Shown here: piece by piece, positions 1 to 12,555 of the stretch | How positions within the stretch are numbered: position 1 is the stretch's first letter | Layout: each line of letters begins with the position of its first letter | NCBI RefSeq assembly: GCF_014905175.1 | Contig: NC_057790.1 | Span: 9,672,001 to 9,736,000, forward strand | Source of the DNA: Aphidius gifuensis | Lineage: Eukaryota > Arthropoda > Insecta > Hymenoptera > Braconidae | Length of the DNA: 64,000 bases | Direction of reading: 5' to 3' | The notes under the pieces: generated by a model | What the model was told of the DNA's origin: nothing | What the model saw: only the letters and a program-made list of their open reading frames with translations | Databases searched by the model: none | Made by a program: the position numbers and the translations under genes

Positions 1-847
1 ATTGAAGATTTAAATTGTGTACTACGCGAGTGCTTTACTTTTACGATTAATACTGTTGTCCATCATCAATCAACTACACATCTTTAAGTATCCATTGTAA
101 TCAGAGCGAAACCAAGGTCAAGGTCAACGTCGTTGTAGCCAGTAATTTTAATTCAACCATCATTGTAAGTACAATTATTAATTTTATATTAAGTGTTCAT
201 TTGTGTTTTATATCAGTGTAATTTTAAGTAGAGTCTCGGCGATAATCAAGTGTAGTAATTACGTAAATGTAGAGTCAGTGTTTCATTTATTTCTTAACAA
301 CTAGATTGCTTCTCAATCTAGTTGATAATTCACCGGGTCGCGCAATATTTTATTAACGGGTCGCTTCTTTAATATTTCAAATCACTGACTCCGTAATTCG
401 CTTGATGTTTCTCTCTCTATATTATCGACGCGTGGGGCCTTTGTTTCAATGTAGTTTTGCGTATTTTATATTTTTATATTTTTATAATTTTTACGTTGAA
501 TTAAGTGTGTTTTTATATGTAATTTTTAATTCAAATCATGGTGTTTCTTATAAATAAAATTGATGCTTTTTCCGAATAATAAATTTCGTGTGTCGTCTCA
601 ATTATTTTATTATAAAATTATATTTGTGTTTGTGTTATATTTTTCGTGTCCTTTTCAGGTGTCATTTACCCTTCCTAAATTACGCGTCTATCTGCCCAAA
701 CCTACCTATAGTTTGTCTTAAGTGCGCTGGGTGAATTGGGTCAATTAATTACGATATTTCAATAGATTGTAAATTAAAATTTTTTAGCTCACGTCTTTCT
801 TATCAAAAATAATAAAAGATTATTTAAAATTTTAAAAATATTTTTTA
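1..847. other. No gene recognised
   Basis: There is no long ORF and no familiar domain. The stretch mixes AT-rich sequence with some GC-richer islands around 330-430 and 660-740. A pyrimidine tract followed by CAG at about 650-658 resembles a splice acceptor, but nothing downstream reads as coding. It could be an old LTR or an untranslated exon. Confidence 0.4.
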
Positions 848-1720
848 TTGAAGGCACTATGCAACTGTTAATGAATAATTGTCGTTCAACAATTTTTTTT
901 TTTATCTATCGTCTGCCATCATCTGTTATTTATTGTAGCTTACTCCAAATTTTAATTCACAATATTTTGTTATTATTATTGATGTACAAATTCCGATTTT
1001 ATAAGTGCAAATTAGCTTCTGCACTTTTCTTTAAATTAGATAAGAATTCAATTAAAAAGACCCGATGCGTTTGTATATGAACATTTAAGAGCGAATATTT
1101 TATTTTTGTCGTTGTTCTTGAGGTAAAAATTCAATGTTTGTACAAATTAGTACAAAATATTCTGATTATTTAACAAAGTATTGTAAATTTAAATTCTCGA
1201 GTAAACTATTTTTTTTTTTAATATTATTAAAGTACGAATCCTGCTTTCATTGATTCAAATAAGCTCCTGACCTTTTTTTCGAGAATGAAGAAAAAAATTA
1301 TCTATCATTATTTATTATCCGAGGTACCATGCAATTGTTATTTGTTAATAATCAATTTTCGTCGAACAATTTTTTTCTATTCTTTTCCATTGAAGCACAA
1401 ATTCTGTTATTATTAAGTTATTAATACAAATTAACCCATGACTTCTCCTTTAAGAGTAAAAACAAATCATTCAATAACATTTATTTTTTGAGGCACCATG
1501 GAATTGTTAATAAACAATTACATGACACCTCAAAATAATAGAATAATCCTTCTAAATAATTCTTTTTTTATCTTTGGAGAGAAAAACGTTGGCTGATAAT
1601 AGCAGAATTTGTACTTCAGTAGAAAATAATATGAAAAATTGTTAATTAACAACTGCATGTCACCTCGAACAATTGTTAACATTTATTTATAAATATTGTT
1701 GAATAATTTTTTTTCTTGAA
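848..1720. repeat. Cluster of small diverged inverted repeats
   Basis: A motif close to GGCACCATGCAATTGTTAA recurs near 853, 1322 and 1492. It appears inverted near 1650-1670, next to AATTGTTAA/TTAACAATT palindromes. Spacing is irregular at roughly 170-470 bp. This looks like several decayed copies of a short palindromic element rather than genes. The 73-codon ORF at 859-1080 lies inside it and has no supporting features. Confidence 0.4.
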
Positions 1721-2447
1721 GAGAAAGTCGTAAGTTTATTTAAACCAATGAATGCAGGTTTCGTACTTCAATAATGATTAAATGAAAAAATCTGTTTACT
1801 CCAAAATTTTAATTAACAATACTTTGTTATTGTTAATTATGTACAAATCTTGATTTCATTCTTACAGGTTCGCGTGCCCTATTTAAAATGAATCTATCTT
1901 TTTTTTTTTTGTGTTTGGATGTAGTTTTTTTTTCTCAATTGTTCGTTATTTTTTTATTTATAATACATTAACTACTCTTTTATTTATAACAATTCAATTA
2001 AATATTAATAAATCATTTGAAGCTTATGGGCATTAATATTTTTTGACAGATATAAAATGTTGTTATAATCACAATTCACACATGTCAACACACACATACA
2101 TATGTATATGCAATTAGCGCCACCTATATCAATTTATACAACATGCACGTGACCTTCTCATACCCCAATCAGATTCCAGTAAATTCAAAAATGAGGCGCT
2201 AAATTTGAAAAATGAAGCGCCAAGTTCAAATTTGGATGCGCACGCAAAATGCGACGCCATGACACCAATGCTTTTTTTATTTAAGGATCCTGTTTTTGAA
2301 AGTTTAAGGTTAAAGTTTTATAAATAAATTTAATATAACGAATAATTGTAATATAATAAATTATTATATTACAATTCATTATTAAATAATAAATAAAAAT
2401 TATAATTTCGAAGTTAACGCGTCCTCCCACCGGAGTTTTGAAAATTT

Positions 2448-4423
2448 TCAATTTTTAAAGAGAATGTAGCCGTTACTAAATTTTTTAAATTCTTTTCTAT
2501 CAGCCCTTATTAAATCCCATGTGTTACTAGCTGCTCCCCTTCCTTTCATTACTAGTGTCTCTATGTGTTTATCCCATCCCCCATCACTTTTTATTTTACA
2601 TCCTAAATATGTAAATTCTTCAATGATCTCAATCTCTTCTCCCCTATGACACCATTTCTCTTTTCTTTTTTCTCTTTTATTTTTTGTAATTATCATCATT
2701 TTAGTTTTTTTTACATTTACTTTCATTCTGTTTTTCTTTTCATATCTTTCTATTAACTTTATTGATTCTTTTATTTGTTCTTTATTTTCCGCAATTATTA
2801 CCACGTCATCCGCATATTTCAACATATGTATTTTTTTCCCCCTGTATTTCTTTTCTCCCATTCCTCATCCATATCGTCAATAAATATATTAAATAGCATT
2901 GCGCTCATTGTACAACCCTGTCTCACCCCCTCATGCGCTACAAATTCCTCTAACAGCTCCCCATTTACCTTCACTCTACAACTATTTCTTTTATATATAT
3001 TTTTTATCATATTTAACAATTTCCCTCTAATCCCTTTTTTTTTTTTTATTTTATCAAAAAGTATTTTTCTATCTACTCTATCAAAGGCTTTCTCAAAGTC
3101 TCTAAATAACGCATATAATCTTCCATTCTTTTCTTTTAACTTCTTCCCTATTAATGAGTTTAACACATACACCTGTTCTATTGTCCCTCTATTTTTTCTA
3201 AATCCTGCTTGTGTCTCTCTTAATATACTTCCTCCCTCTAGCCATTTTTCTAACCTATTATATATCATGCTCGTAAAAAACTCTGCGTTTAATAAAGACA
3301 CCCCTCTGTAGTTATTCATTTTATCTTTTTCCCCCCTTTAAATATTGGACAAATTATTGCCTCCTCCCATTCTTTAGGTATATTTCTTGTATCCCAGATT
3401 TTATTTAGACATCTCAATAGTCCCTCTCTGCTTATTCCTTTTAGAGCTCCTAAGAACTCTGCTTGTACCCCATCTGTACCCGCATTTTTCTTTTTTTTAC
3501 CTTTTTTATTGCTTTTTCCAGTTCATTTCCATTAAATGAACCATTCATTATTTTCTCCTTCATGTTTTCTTGTACCCTGTCGTCTCCTTTCTCTACTATA
3601 ATTATTTTTTTCATTTTCATTTCCCTCTTTCTCTATCCCTGCTCTCTCTTCTCCTCCTATTAACTTTTTAAGATAGTTAGTCCATTCTTCTCTCTCTATC
3701 TTCTCACTTAACTTTGAGTTTTTTCCTTTTCCTCTAAATTCATTTATTATTCCCCACCATACACTCATATTATTACATCCATTCAGTTTCTTCCACATCT
3801 CCTCACACCATTCTTTTTTTTTTGCCTTGCATTCCTTTTCATATTCTTTTTTCTTTTTTTTATACTCATTCATACCGGCCACATTTTTTTTTGATTGTCT
3901 TCAGCATTAATATAACTCTTTTTTTTTCTCTACAAGCATTGCCATACCATGCTGATTTTACTTCTTTTTTTTTTCTTTTTTTATTAGCATTAATATTATA
4001 TGTATATGTCTGCTTACCTTTGATGTTATCTCTGCCTTCATTCCTGCAATCTTTTTTCTTACCCCTTATTGTTTTATACATCTTACGTTCTATTGCTGCT
4101 GTTTTTATTAAATTTATTAAATACTACCATCCTTTATTCTCATTATTTATATCTTTATATAATCTATTTATTACTTTGCAGTACTCCTCTTCTTTATTCC
4201 CTCCCCACATATATTTTATTATCCCTTCATTTTTTATTTTAGCCTCTATTTTATCTATCTCCCCATTATCTGTTTTCCTGTTGAAAAAAAAGACATTTAA
4301 ATTTGTATTATTATTATTATGGTTTGTATTGTTATTGTTATTATTATCATTGTTAATATTATTATCATTATCAATTTTATATTCTTGTAATCTATTTTTT
4401 TTATTTTTCTTGTTTATTATCAA
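2448..4423 (-). pseudogene. Non-LTR retrotransposon (LINE) reverse transcriptase, broken
   Basis: This is the 3' part of a LINE ORF2 on the minus strand. Reading from high to low coordinates there is a Lys/Asn-rich linker (about 4420-3530), then the start of the RT domain (about 3530-3320). The fingers/palm follow with the motif FRDFEKAFDRVDR near 3110-3070, VRQGCTMSAMLFNIFIDD near 2930-2880, and the catalytic YADDVV near 2805-2820. The C-terminal thumb contains the typical FTYLGCKI motif near 2615. The coding frame changes near 2820-2860, where two ORFs overlap, and is broken again near 3320-3530 and above 3880. No endonuclease domain is visible upstream, so the copy is 5'-truncated, as LINEs often are. 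The clade (Jockey/CR1/R1-like) cannot be fixed from this fragment. Confidence 0.85.
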
Positions 4424-4503
4424 TATTATAGGTATTATAGGAATATGTATTGTTGGAATTTTTTACATTGTCTTTCCTTATATCTATTACATTTTCATTT
4501 TTT

Positions 4504-5182
4504 AGTGTTCCGTAGGACACTTATGTTTTCGCTTTTCTGTGACTTTTTGTTATTTCGAGATAAAACGTGAAGTCCTGAATCGGATTGGCTTGTAAGATGC
4601 TCATTTTCTGTATTTTTTTTGGCCAAAAGCAATGGTCATATTTATTTCCAATTTCGGGGCCTTATTATATTTAATATGCCCATTTTTGGACATGGCCCAA
4701 TTCCAAATATTGACCGATCAATTCCGGCAATGTTTTAATCGACGACGCTTCATCTGTAGACTCTACGATATTTTTTTCAAATTTTTCGGTCGTTTTTTTT
4801 TTTTTTCATTCAACGATATGGTAGTGTCACAAACTGTTTTTTTACAATATTTTTCGAACCGCTGAACCGAATTAGTCGATGTTAAAACAAATTTAGGTTT
4901 TTTTTTTTTCCAAAAACAGACATGATATTTTTTTTACTTTTTGAGCCTTATTAGATTTAATATGCCCATTTTTGGACATGGCCCAATTCCAAATATTGAC
5001 CAATAAATTCCGGCAGTGTTTCAATCGACGACGCTTCATCTGTAGACTCTAAGATATTTTTTTTTAATTTTTCGGTCGTTTATTTTTTTTTTTTATTGAA
5101 CGATATGTAGTGTCACAAACTGTTTTTTTACAATAATTATGTAAACAGCAAGAAAAAAAAATAAAAAATCCTACGGAACACT
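4504..5182. mobile_element. TIR element with two internal tandem units, copy 1
   Basis: The left end AGTGTTCCGTAGGA and right end TCCTACGGAACACT are inverted copies. Inside are two tandem units about 288 bp apart (starting near 4656 and 4944). Each contains ATGCCCATTTTTGGACATGG, GACGACGCTTCATCTGTAGA and a segment ending in GTGTCACAAACTGTTTTTT. An inverted relative with both internal units lies at 27815-28417, and a fragment of the other end at 30444-30590. No transposase is encoded, so it is non-autonomous. Homology with the 30-kb fragment continues about 30 bp past 5182, so the true right boundary may be near 5212. Confidence 0.75.
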
Positions 5183-5389
5183 TAGGGTGCACCTTGAGGA
5201 ACTTGACTATCTTTTTTTCTTCTCTTTTTTATTACTATCATTATATTCATCAAGACTCACACATTCACCTCCTCCTTTTTCTCTCTCACTTTTCTTTTTT
5301 TTTTTCTTTTACAATTTTTTACATCCCATTTTTCATACCAATACTCATACATACTCTTTTTTTATTATTATTGATGTTATTAATGTTAT

Positions 5390-6360
5390 TGTTACGTCTT
5401 GGTATTAAAATAATTTATAATCAATAAATAAAATAATAATTTAATAGATTTAACACATGGAGATACCGAGTCAGCAAATAACATCTTTCTTTTTTTTAAT
5501 TTTCTAAAATTATTTTTATGCATTTTAATCAAAATCATCATTTTACTTGTTTCTCACAATATTATAAATTTTTATTTAAAATCATTTTATAAACACATTT
5601 CAAAGTCACCTTTGCAACTCGAGATTTTACATCCGTTAAAATTATTAAATTATTATTAACAAAATGTTTAAGCAAATTATTAAATGCTGACTACCATGGG
5701 AACCCTTAAATCTGATTGGTTCAACTATGGTACCACTTTTTGTCATCCCTACCTTAGTTATAATTTTATGGGAATTTTTAATTAATAATTTTTAAGGAGC
5801 TTCATTCTTGCGACAACTTTTGTTTGGACAATATCTAAATTAATTCTAAATTTTATATTTTATTACTTAAATATTACAATCAATTGAACTTTTAATTTTC
5901 TAATAAATAAAATTTTAAAAGTGAATTTAAATTAAATAATCTTTGTGTTTTAATTGCTATTCTTCCGTTTATAAATTGACTGTTCCTAATATTCAAAATA
6001 TATTGACTGTGACATTTTTCCGGGGTGCCGTTTTTCTGTGCTACGAGTTTGTGTTACCTATTGGATTATTCTAAATTATCAACATCATCAGGCGACCATC
6101 CAGATTGACACGCTCTCTATAATTTAATTTTGGATAATCCACAACAACAAGGTAAAATCTACAAAAATTACACATTCCCTCCTAACCCGTTACCCTGTAG
6201 GGAATAACAAAACAAGAGGATTTTTATAAAATACGTTAAATATCAGACTCATTAATTTTTATTATTGTCAATTTATTATATTATTATTTTTTTTGTCAAA
6301 CGTTCTTTCTTCTTTTTGCTATTTCATAGTTAAAATAAATTAATTAGCCTGGTACGTAAC
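5390..6360 (+). mobile_element. 5' LTR of element D (Ty3/gypsy-like)
   Basis: The block starts TGTTACGTC and ends GGTACGTAACA, with a tRNA primer site five bases further on, so it is a 971-bp LTR. A diverged inverted relative of the whole block is the solo LTR at 53244-55202, which has the same termini. Shared landmarks include AACCCGTTACCCTGTAGGGA and the ATGGGAACC region near 5696. No clear target duplication was found on the left, and no matching 3' LTR lies downstream. The copy therefore appears rearranged. Confidence 0.75.
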
Positions 6361-6365
6361 AAAAT

Positions 6366-6383
6366 TGGTGTCAGAAGTGGGAT
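6366..6383 (+). promoter_or_regulatory. Primer binding site (tRNA-Leu type)
   Basis: TGGTGTCAGAAGTGGGAT follows the LTR end. It is the complement of a tRNA 3' end of the tRNA-Leu type (…ATCCCACTTCTGACACCA), as known from animal tRNA-Leu genes. Minus-strand DNA synthesis of element D would start here. Confidence 0.8.
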
Positions 6384-6503
6384 CTTGTAATGTGTAGGGT
6401 AGATTCTTAAACTCAGTGCAGAAAGAAATTTTTTTTTGGGGTAGTAATATTTTCAGTACATTATACACACAAATTACACAAATATTCATATATATATATA
6501 TTA

Positions 6504-7129
6504 GGGTGTTTTTTTTTTTTTCGATATTTTTTTTTCTCTTCACTCATCTTTATACAAGTTCATACAACTCTGAATCATGCCCAGAAAAAATTTGAACTCA
6601 ATTGAAAAATATTTAGAGGTGGTTCAGGAGTCATTTGTTTTTTCCATTTGATTAACATGGGGTTAATACACTTTATTCACTATTTTGATCATGGAGGCTT
6701 TAATTTTCGACCGTTCAAGTTCACGTTGGTCTCATTTGATAGAGTATTAAATTCTATAGCATATAATATTCATAGTTTTGATCATTTACAATTAAAAAAA
6801 ATAGTGAAATAATGCTTCAAAAAGGTAGTATTTAAAATTTATTGAAAAACAAAATTGTAAATGATCAAAACTATGAATATTATATGCTATAAAATTCAAT
6901 ACTCTATAAAATAAGACCAACGCGAACTTGAACGGTCGAAAATTAAAGCCTCCATGATCAAAATGGTGAATGAAGTGTATTAAACCCATGTTAATCAAAT
7001 GGATGACTGAACCACCTCTAAATATTTTTCAATTGCTTTCAAATTTTTTCTGGGCATGATTTAGAGCTGTATAAACTTGTATGAAGATGGGTGAAGAAAA
7101 AAAAAAATATCGAAAAAAAAAAAACACCC
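6504..7129. mobile_element. Long-armed fold-back MITE in the leader of element D
   Basis: The left end GGGTGTTTTTT and right end AAAAAACACCC are inverted, and both are flanked by TA (6502-6503, 7130-7131). The two arms of about 280 bp mirror each other almost to the centre near 6800-6850. Examples are ATCATGGAGGCTTTAATTTT against AATTAAAGCCTCCATGATC. A TA duplication fits a Tc1/mariner-type non-autonomous element. ORFs inside it (for example 6792-6998 on the minus strand) are chance readings of the arms. Confidence 0.85.
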
Positions 7130-7421
7130 TAATATATATATTATATATATATATTTGCTATTTTATTAAATTTAAATTCTGTCGCGAGAGTCACAAATAA
7201 AGTTAAAATTAATAATTTTTTTTTATGAACAAAATGTACCTTTTATATTTTAAATTTTATGTGAACAAACAAACTTAAAAATTTATATAAATTTTTTTTA
7301 TTTTTATTGCGCTAAATTTTTTATGAAGATAGATTCTTAAAATTTTTTTTTTTGTTGGTTGTTTAGAATTAAAAATTTTCCGTGTTAATTAATTTGTTAC
7401 GGCTTTGAGAAATATTTTTGA

Positions 7422-9355
7422 ATGTCATTATCTAAGTCGGGGGCCGCATCGCCCTTCACTCCTATATACGAGGAGATAGACCTACACGCTGAAGCAATGC
7501 TGGGGAGAAAAGTAGATGCGGAAAATATAAAAACGTTAATTACTGAATTACAAATATGTGGAAATGATTTTATTCAAATTATTCCTAGCCTTGGGGAGAT
7601 AGATTTACAGAAAAATATTGATGGGGTTGAATATACTAATACTAAAGAAACTATAGAAAAATTTAAACAATATTCAGAATGTGGAGATCAAATGGTGAAT
7701 ATTACTGGTAAATTGAAAGCCGCGACTGATCGTTTAATTTTTAACAATGATAGTTTATACAATGAAAATTTAAATTCAACAAAAAAATGGTGTGTTGAAA
7801 AAAGAAGAGTGATTGAATTAATTCAGGAAAATAAAATTTTAAGCGATAGAAATAGTACTTTGAATGAGGAAAAGAATGAATGTCGTCAGCAACTTGAAAG
7901 ATTAGAGAATGACCGTGAAACATTTAATTTTTATATGTCAAGTGAGAGAGAGAATGTTTTGAGTGAGACAATTAATCAGCTGCAACGTGAGAACGAGACC
8001 TTGGAAAAAGAATTACAAATTAAAAAAGACTGTCTTATTTCATTTACGGAAAATTTTAATCAAAAAAGTGGAGACAATTTTATTCCAGATTTTATTAATA
8101 ATAATCATGTAAATTCTAATTTAAAAATTGAACGCCCAAATTCACAATTAAATGGACCAATACATTCTGTAATAAATCATAACAATCAAACTGTAAAAAT
8201 ATTAGAGCCAGTTGAAACAAGTACGGTCGGTAAATGTTCCTTACGAGACGCTCTAGACGTAATTATGACGGAAAAACAAATTCCATTCGCGGATTTATTA
8301 ATAATTGTCGATCAGCCTTGAAACTTCTAGATCCACAATGGACACAAGCTTTTATGCTTTCTATTAAAGATAAGATTACAGATCCTGAAATTAGTCTAAT
8401 TGCTAACACAGAATTTTCGTCTCTTGATGAGCTAGAAGTATTGCTCCGTACAGTTACATACACGGGAAAAAGTTTCGAGTCAGTTTGGAATGAATTATCT
8501 ATCGTATTAATCAATGACAATGAGAATGTGGATGAGTATGGAAGTAGAGTACTAAAATTATATAATGATTTAATTGATTGTAATGAGGGTAACAATGATG
8601 GTTTTGGAACAATGAGTAAATCTAAAATTGAGGAAAAAACTATACGTCATTTTATTAAAGGGTTATTGCCTGAGGTATGTTTGAGAGTTGAATGCAAAAA
8701 TATAGACACTACAGATTTTTTGAAGGTGTGGAATATTACTAAAAAAATTTATAATGAATATATTGACAGTTTAAAGCTTAGAAAATCAAAAGAAATTAAA
8801 ACCGTGCAAGCGAATAAAATCGAGAACCCGTCGGAAGTAGTCGTTGAATCAAATAATAATTTTTCGTGTAACTTTTCAAATCAAAGATACCATAATAATT
8901 CCAATAACAATTTTAGTAATTATGAAGTAAACGAACCCATCGTTTCAAGTCAAAATATTAATTTAAATACGCAAAAAAATGCAAATGTAAATTTACCCGA
9001 GATCTTTGGTTCGAATCCAGTCGAGAACAATAATAATAATATTAATAATAATTCATACTATAATTTATATGAAAATTCAACAAATGATTATTTACAAAAA
9101 TCTTACAACAATAATTATGATTTTTATGATTTTAATAATTTTTATGCGCAAATCAATGATCCAATTAATAATAAAAATTTAAATAAAAATGTTTATACTG
9201 ATAATGGCTTTATGTCATATGATAGTAGTCAAGATGAAAAAGATTATAATAAAACAAATAATAATTTAGTTTGTGGTTTTTGCCAAAAACCGAGGCATGA
9301 TATGAATAATTGTTTTGCATTACAAAATTCTCAGAGAAAATGTCTTGAACGTTAA
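7422..9355 (+). pseudogene. Gag of element D, split by one frameshift
   Basis: The first part (7422-8321, about 299 codons) has a Glu/Lys/Asn-rich, probably coiled-coil segment at residues 110-210. The second part (8234-9355) overlaps it in another frame. It reads as a retrotransposon capsid (…IRGFINNCRSALKLL…, …EYGSRVLKLYNDLI…). After an Asn-rich linker comes a C-terminal zinc knuckle, CGFCQKPRHDMNNC (C-x2-C-x4-H-x4-C), near 9273-9314. Capsid homology in the second frame starts near 8270, so the frame was lost around 8234-8300. Composition is extremely AT-rich, unlike elements A and B. The role would be virus-like particle assembly and RNA binding. The ATG at 7422 follows about 290 bp of leader after the MITE. 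Confidence 0.75.
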
Positions 9356-9405
9356 GCTCAAAAAAACGGGGATGGGCTGGTGGACCTAGAGGGAGGAAAA
9401 CAAGA

Positions 9406-10497
9406 ATGGCCAATACCTCAATCAGATCAACTAATACAGACAAATTAATTTTAAAATCAGAAATAAAAGAAATATTAAATTCTATTAATGAAATTGAAAA
9501 TAAGGAAAATAAATTTGAAAATATTAATATCATAATTAATACAATACCATCAACGTCAAAAGATACTGTTGATAATTATTATGAACCTATCGTGCAACCT
9601 GAAAAAGTAAACTTTAATTCTAAACTTGATAATAATGAAAATAAAAATGATAATGTTAATGAAATAAAAAGAGTGAATTTTATAGATGAAATATCTGTAT
9701 CGGAAGAGACATCGAATAATAATAATAAAATTGAAATGAATGAAAATAAAGACTTAAATATTGCTACGCGAACAATAAATATTACTAATGCAATAGAAGT
9801 TAACGAAGAAATTAAATTTATTGAAGAAACTAATAATGAACGTAATCAAACAAAGATTTTCCGCGATAATGACGAAATATTTTTGTTTAATAATTTAAGT
9901 GATAATAAAAATGATGATGATTTAAATGATGAATATAATAATGAGTCTGATAATGACAAAAATTTTATTGATGATAACTTTAATGAAGATATTGAGTTGA
10001 AAAATAATGAAAGTAATAATCAAATAAATGACGAAGTTACTGTCAAAAATAATAAAAATATATGCGTACACGCGAATAAAATCGAGAAAAATGTTAATAA
10101 TGATTACGTTGATAAAAAAAGTTTAAATAATGATAAAAATAATTTTGAAGTTAATAATGAAGAAATAAATTGCAAAGATGTTAATAATAATATTGAACGT
10201 GTAATAAAGATAATTAAAGTTCATAAACCGTATGCAAAAACCGATGATGTATTAAATGAAATTGATTTAAATAAAATTAATGAAAATAATAAAAAGAATA
10301 AAATGAAAAATAATATGAGTCTGAAGAAATTAGATATTAAAGCGAATGAGTCCCAAGATGACCTAATGAAAACATATGATGAAAAATTAAAGTCGGATAT
10401 GATGAAGTTTAAAAATAAAGTATTTGACAAAGGTAAATTAGAAATTAATATTGTAGAAAAATTTAAGGGGGAAGTAGACCGGATAGGGCGAGATTAA
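9406..10497 (+). CDS. Asn/Asp/Glu-rich ORF downstream of gag, function unknown
   Basis: This 363-codon ORF begins 50 bp after the gag stop. Its frame stays open upstream only to a TGA at 9346, encoding a basic Gly/Arg stretch before the ATG. About half the residues are Asn, Asp, Glu, Lys or Ile, and no protease, RT, RNase H or integrase motif can be found. The position is where gypsy elements start pol, so it may be a remnant or replacement of pol in a non-autonomous element. It may also be low-complexity drift kept open by AT-rich, stop-poor composition. An unbroken 1.1-kb frame in such AT-rich DNA is unusual. Confidence 0.5.
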   Translation: MANTSIRSTNTDKLILKSEIKEILNSINEIENKENKFENINIIINTIPSTSKDTVDNYYEPIVQPEKVNFNSKLDNNENKNDNVNEIKRVNFIDEISVSEETSNNNNKIEMNENKDLNIATRTINITNAIEVNEEIKFIEETNNERNQTKIFRDNDEIFLFNNLSDNKNDDDLNDEYNNESDNDKNFIDDNFNEDIELKNNESNNQINDEVTVKNNKNICVHANKIEKNVNNDYVDKKSLNNDKNNFEVNNEEINCKDVNNNIERVIKIIKVHKPYAKTDDVLNEIDLNKINENNKKNKMKNNMSLKKLDIKANESQDDLMKTYDEKLKSDMMKFKNKVFDKGKLEINIVEKFKGEVDRIGRD

Positions 10498-10691
10498 AAT
10501 CGAATCTAAAATATTATAAACCTGGTATAAATTTGTTGAAAGAAAAATTGCTAATAATTAATACACGAAAGAAATGAAGAAAAAAAAAAATATAAAAAAA
10601 AAAATAATTACCAAAAAATTTATAAACAAAAAATTCCTAATTGTCGGGATAAATATTCCTAATAAAATGAAAAATAAAATTTTATATATAT

Positions 10692-10904
10692 TGTTACGAA
10701 TATGAAGTTAATCATTCCCTCCTCCTATATGATAGACAGAGACAGACAATATAGAATTAGTTAACAACAAATGACGACCTTAGTAACGGGAAAGAGATGA
10801 GAGAAAGAGTTAAGTTGGCAGTTGCAATAGAATAGCAAATGAATAAAGACCTATTAATTTAAATAGAAAAGAGATATCTTTTATTTTAACCCTAAAACGT
10901 AACA
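10692..10904 (+). mobile_element. Short LTR with primer-site remnant (another element)
   Basis: The block runs from TGTTACGAATATG to CCTAAAACGTAACA and is followed directly by TTGGTGTCAGAAG. That is the first part of the same tRNA-Leu-type primer site seen at 6366. Apart from the termini it does not resemble the LTR at 5390-6360, so it belongs to a different family with a 213-bp LTR. No gag or pol of this element follows. Confidence 0.6.
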
Positions 10905-12555
10905 TTGGTGTCAGAAGAAAAATTAAAAATAAAATAGAAAGAAAGGATTAAATAATAAAATAAAAAATATAAATTCATTAAGATATTTGAATTGAATTCT
11001 ATTTTATTTTTAAAATAGTAAAACGCTCACAGAAGTAATATCAAAAATAAAATACAAAGAAAATAACGTGATTAATAAAAAAAAAAAAAAAAAAAAGTTA
11101 TTAATTTGAATCAATATTAAAAAAGCGACCAACTGGTTTCTGGTTATTATTAATATTATATTCCGTCATAATTTAATTTTTGGTATTACTGTTTGGCCTA
11201 AAAATCGAATAAACCAATTATATATTTAATATTTATTTATATTTATTTATAAATATTGTTTTAAAAATATTAATTCCCATAGCAACAGTCCGAGAAGGTA
11301 GCTGACTCAAAATGTCATGTTACAAGTTGAATAAAATATACCAATACATGTAACTTGAAATTATACATTGGAAATTAACAAATTGAATGAAATCGAATAT
11401 TATTGTTAAATCATTCAATAAGGCGTGAGCCAGCAAGTCGATTGACTGATACTATTATATTTTAGAATACTATTTGATTTCTGTGGATACAAACGATTAT
11501 TAAAAACCAATCTGGACAAAACTGATTAACTAACATAAAAGGACCCGGTTATATAGACTTCCAACCCCCATCTAAGATTCAAGTCTATTGATTTTTATTA
11601 CTCAGAAATCCTCGTGACAACAATTTGATATATAAAATTCCTAGAACAGCTATAAAGTTAATTGAAGAAAATCTAAAATAATGTCCGGGTCCTATATAGT
11701 TTCAGGCAATTTAATATTAGAATTTCAGTTTTACGACTTTTTATGGGTTACATTCATTAAACTACGTAAGTTCTCAGTAACTTAAATAGTAGTGTATTGC
11801 TTTGTTGATCTTGAAGGTTAAAAACATCTATTGATGATTTCACCCTCACGACAATAATAGAATTGATGCACGGCAGCTGCGTACGTGATCAAGGGGGAAC
11901 GCTAAACTGGTTCTTCCTACGGCATTGACACTTGACCTAATATTTACGTATACCAACATATTATTCCTTATATTTATATATTCATTTTCATATAATATAC
12001 TTAATTGATATAAAAATTTTGTAAAGTTATAACACATCATTCAAATTTCCAATATATAGCAACTGGAAATAGACCAATTTTAGCAAGACCAGCTAATGCA
12101 ATTCTAACTAAGCTGTCATCACCATCTGGAAGATCTTAAGCATTAAAATTATTCAAATTAATTTCAGTGTTAAAATGTGGTCTAACCAGGTAATTAGCAT
12201 GATCACAACCGTCAATGGGAAATTTTCGTTTTATTTTTGTTATTTTCAACAATAATATGCTTTAAGAAGCAAGTTGTTTTATTTAGTTTTTTTTTCAAAT
12301 TGTTAAATTATTATTCAGTTAATTTTTGTTGGTATATTGAAAAAATCAATACAGCAATTTATTGGTGAGCTTCTAAAAAAAATAAAAAAAAAATAAAAAC
12401 TAAAATATAGTAATACAAAAAATACAAACACAGTTCTATCAAATAAAAACAAAAACACTTGTGTTTTCGGCTAATTTGAAAAAAAAATATTATCTATATT
12501 TCATTCAAGCGATCAAAAAGTATTTGTTAAGTTGTGAAACGTATTAGATAATTAT
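10905..12555. other. AT-rich stretch with an LTR-end fragment, no gene
   Basis: Near 11285-11325, CAGTCCGAGAAGGTAGCTGA and ATGTCATGTTACA match the 3' end of element B's LTR (46345-46374). This suggests an LTR-end fragment. Near 12040-12190 the minus strand can be read as a short coding-like segment (…DGDDSLVRIALAGLAKIG…) with one internal stop. I do not recognise it. The rest is AT-rich without motifs. Confidence 0.35.

Noticed and set aside
2775..4505. Plus-strand hydrophobic ORFs (178-227 codons)
   Set aside because: They are shadows of the minus-strand LINE frame and its Lys/Asn-rich linker.
5187..5427. Overlapping 73-77-codon pyrimidine-rich ORFs
   Set aside because: They are simple C/T-rich sequence next to the LTR of element D, with no conserved features.
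6792..6998. 68-codon minus-strand ORF
   Set aside because: It lies within an arm of the fold-back MITE.
11520..11705. Possible fold-back with AGGACCCGG ends
   Set aside because: Only about nine bases are inverted and the inner sequence does not pair.
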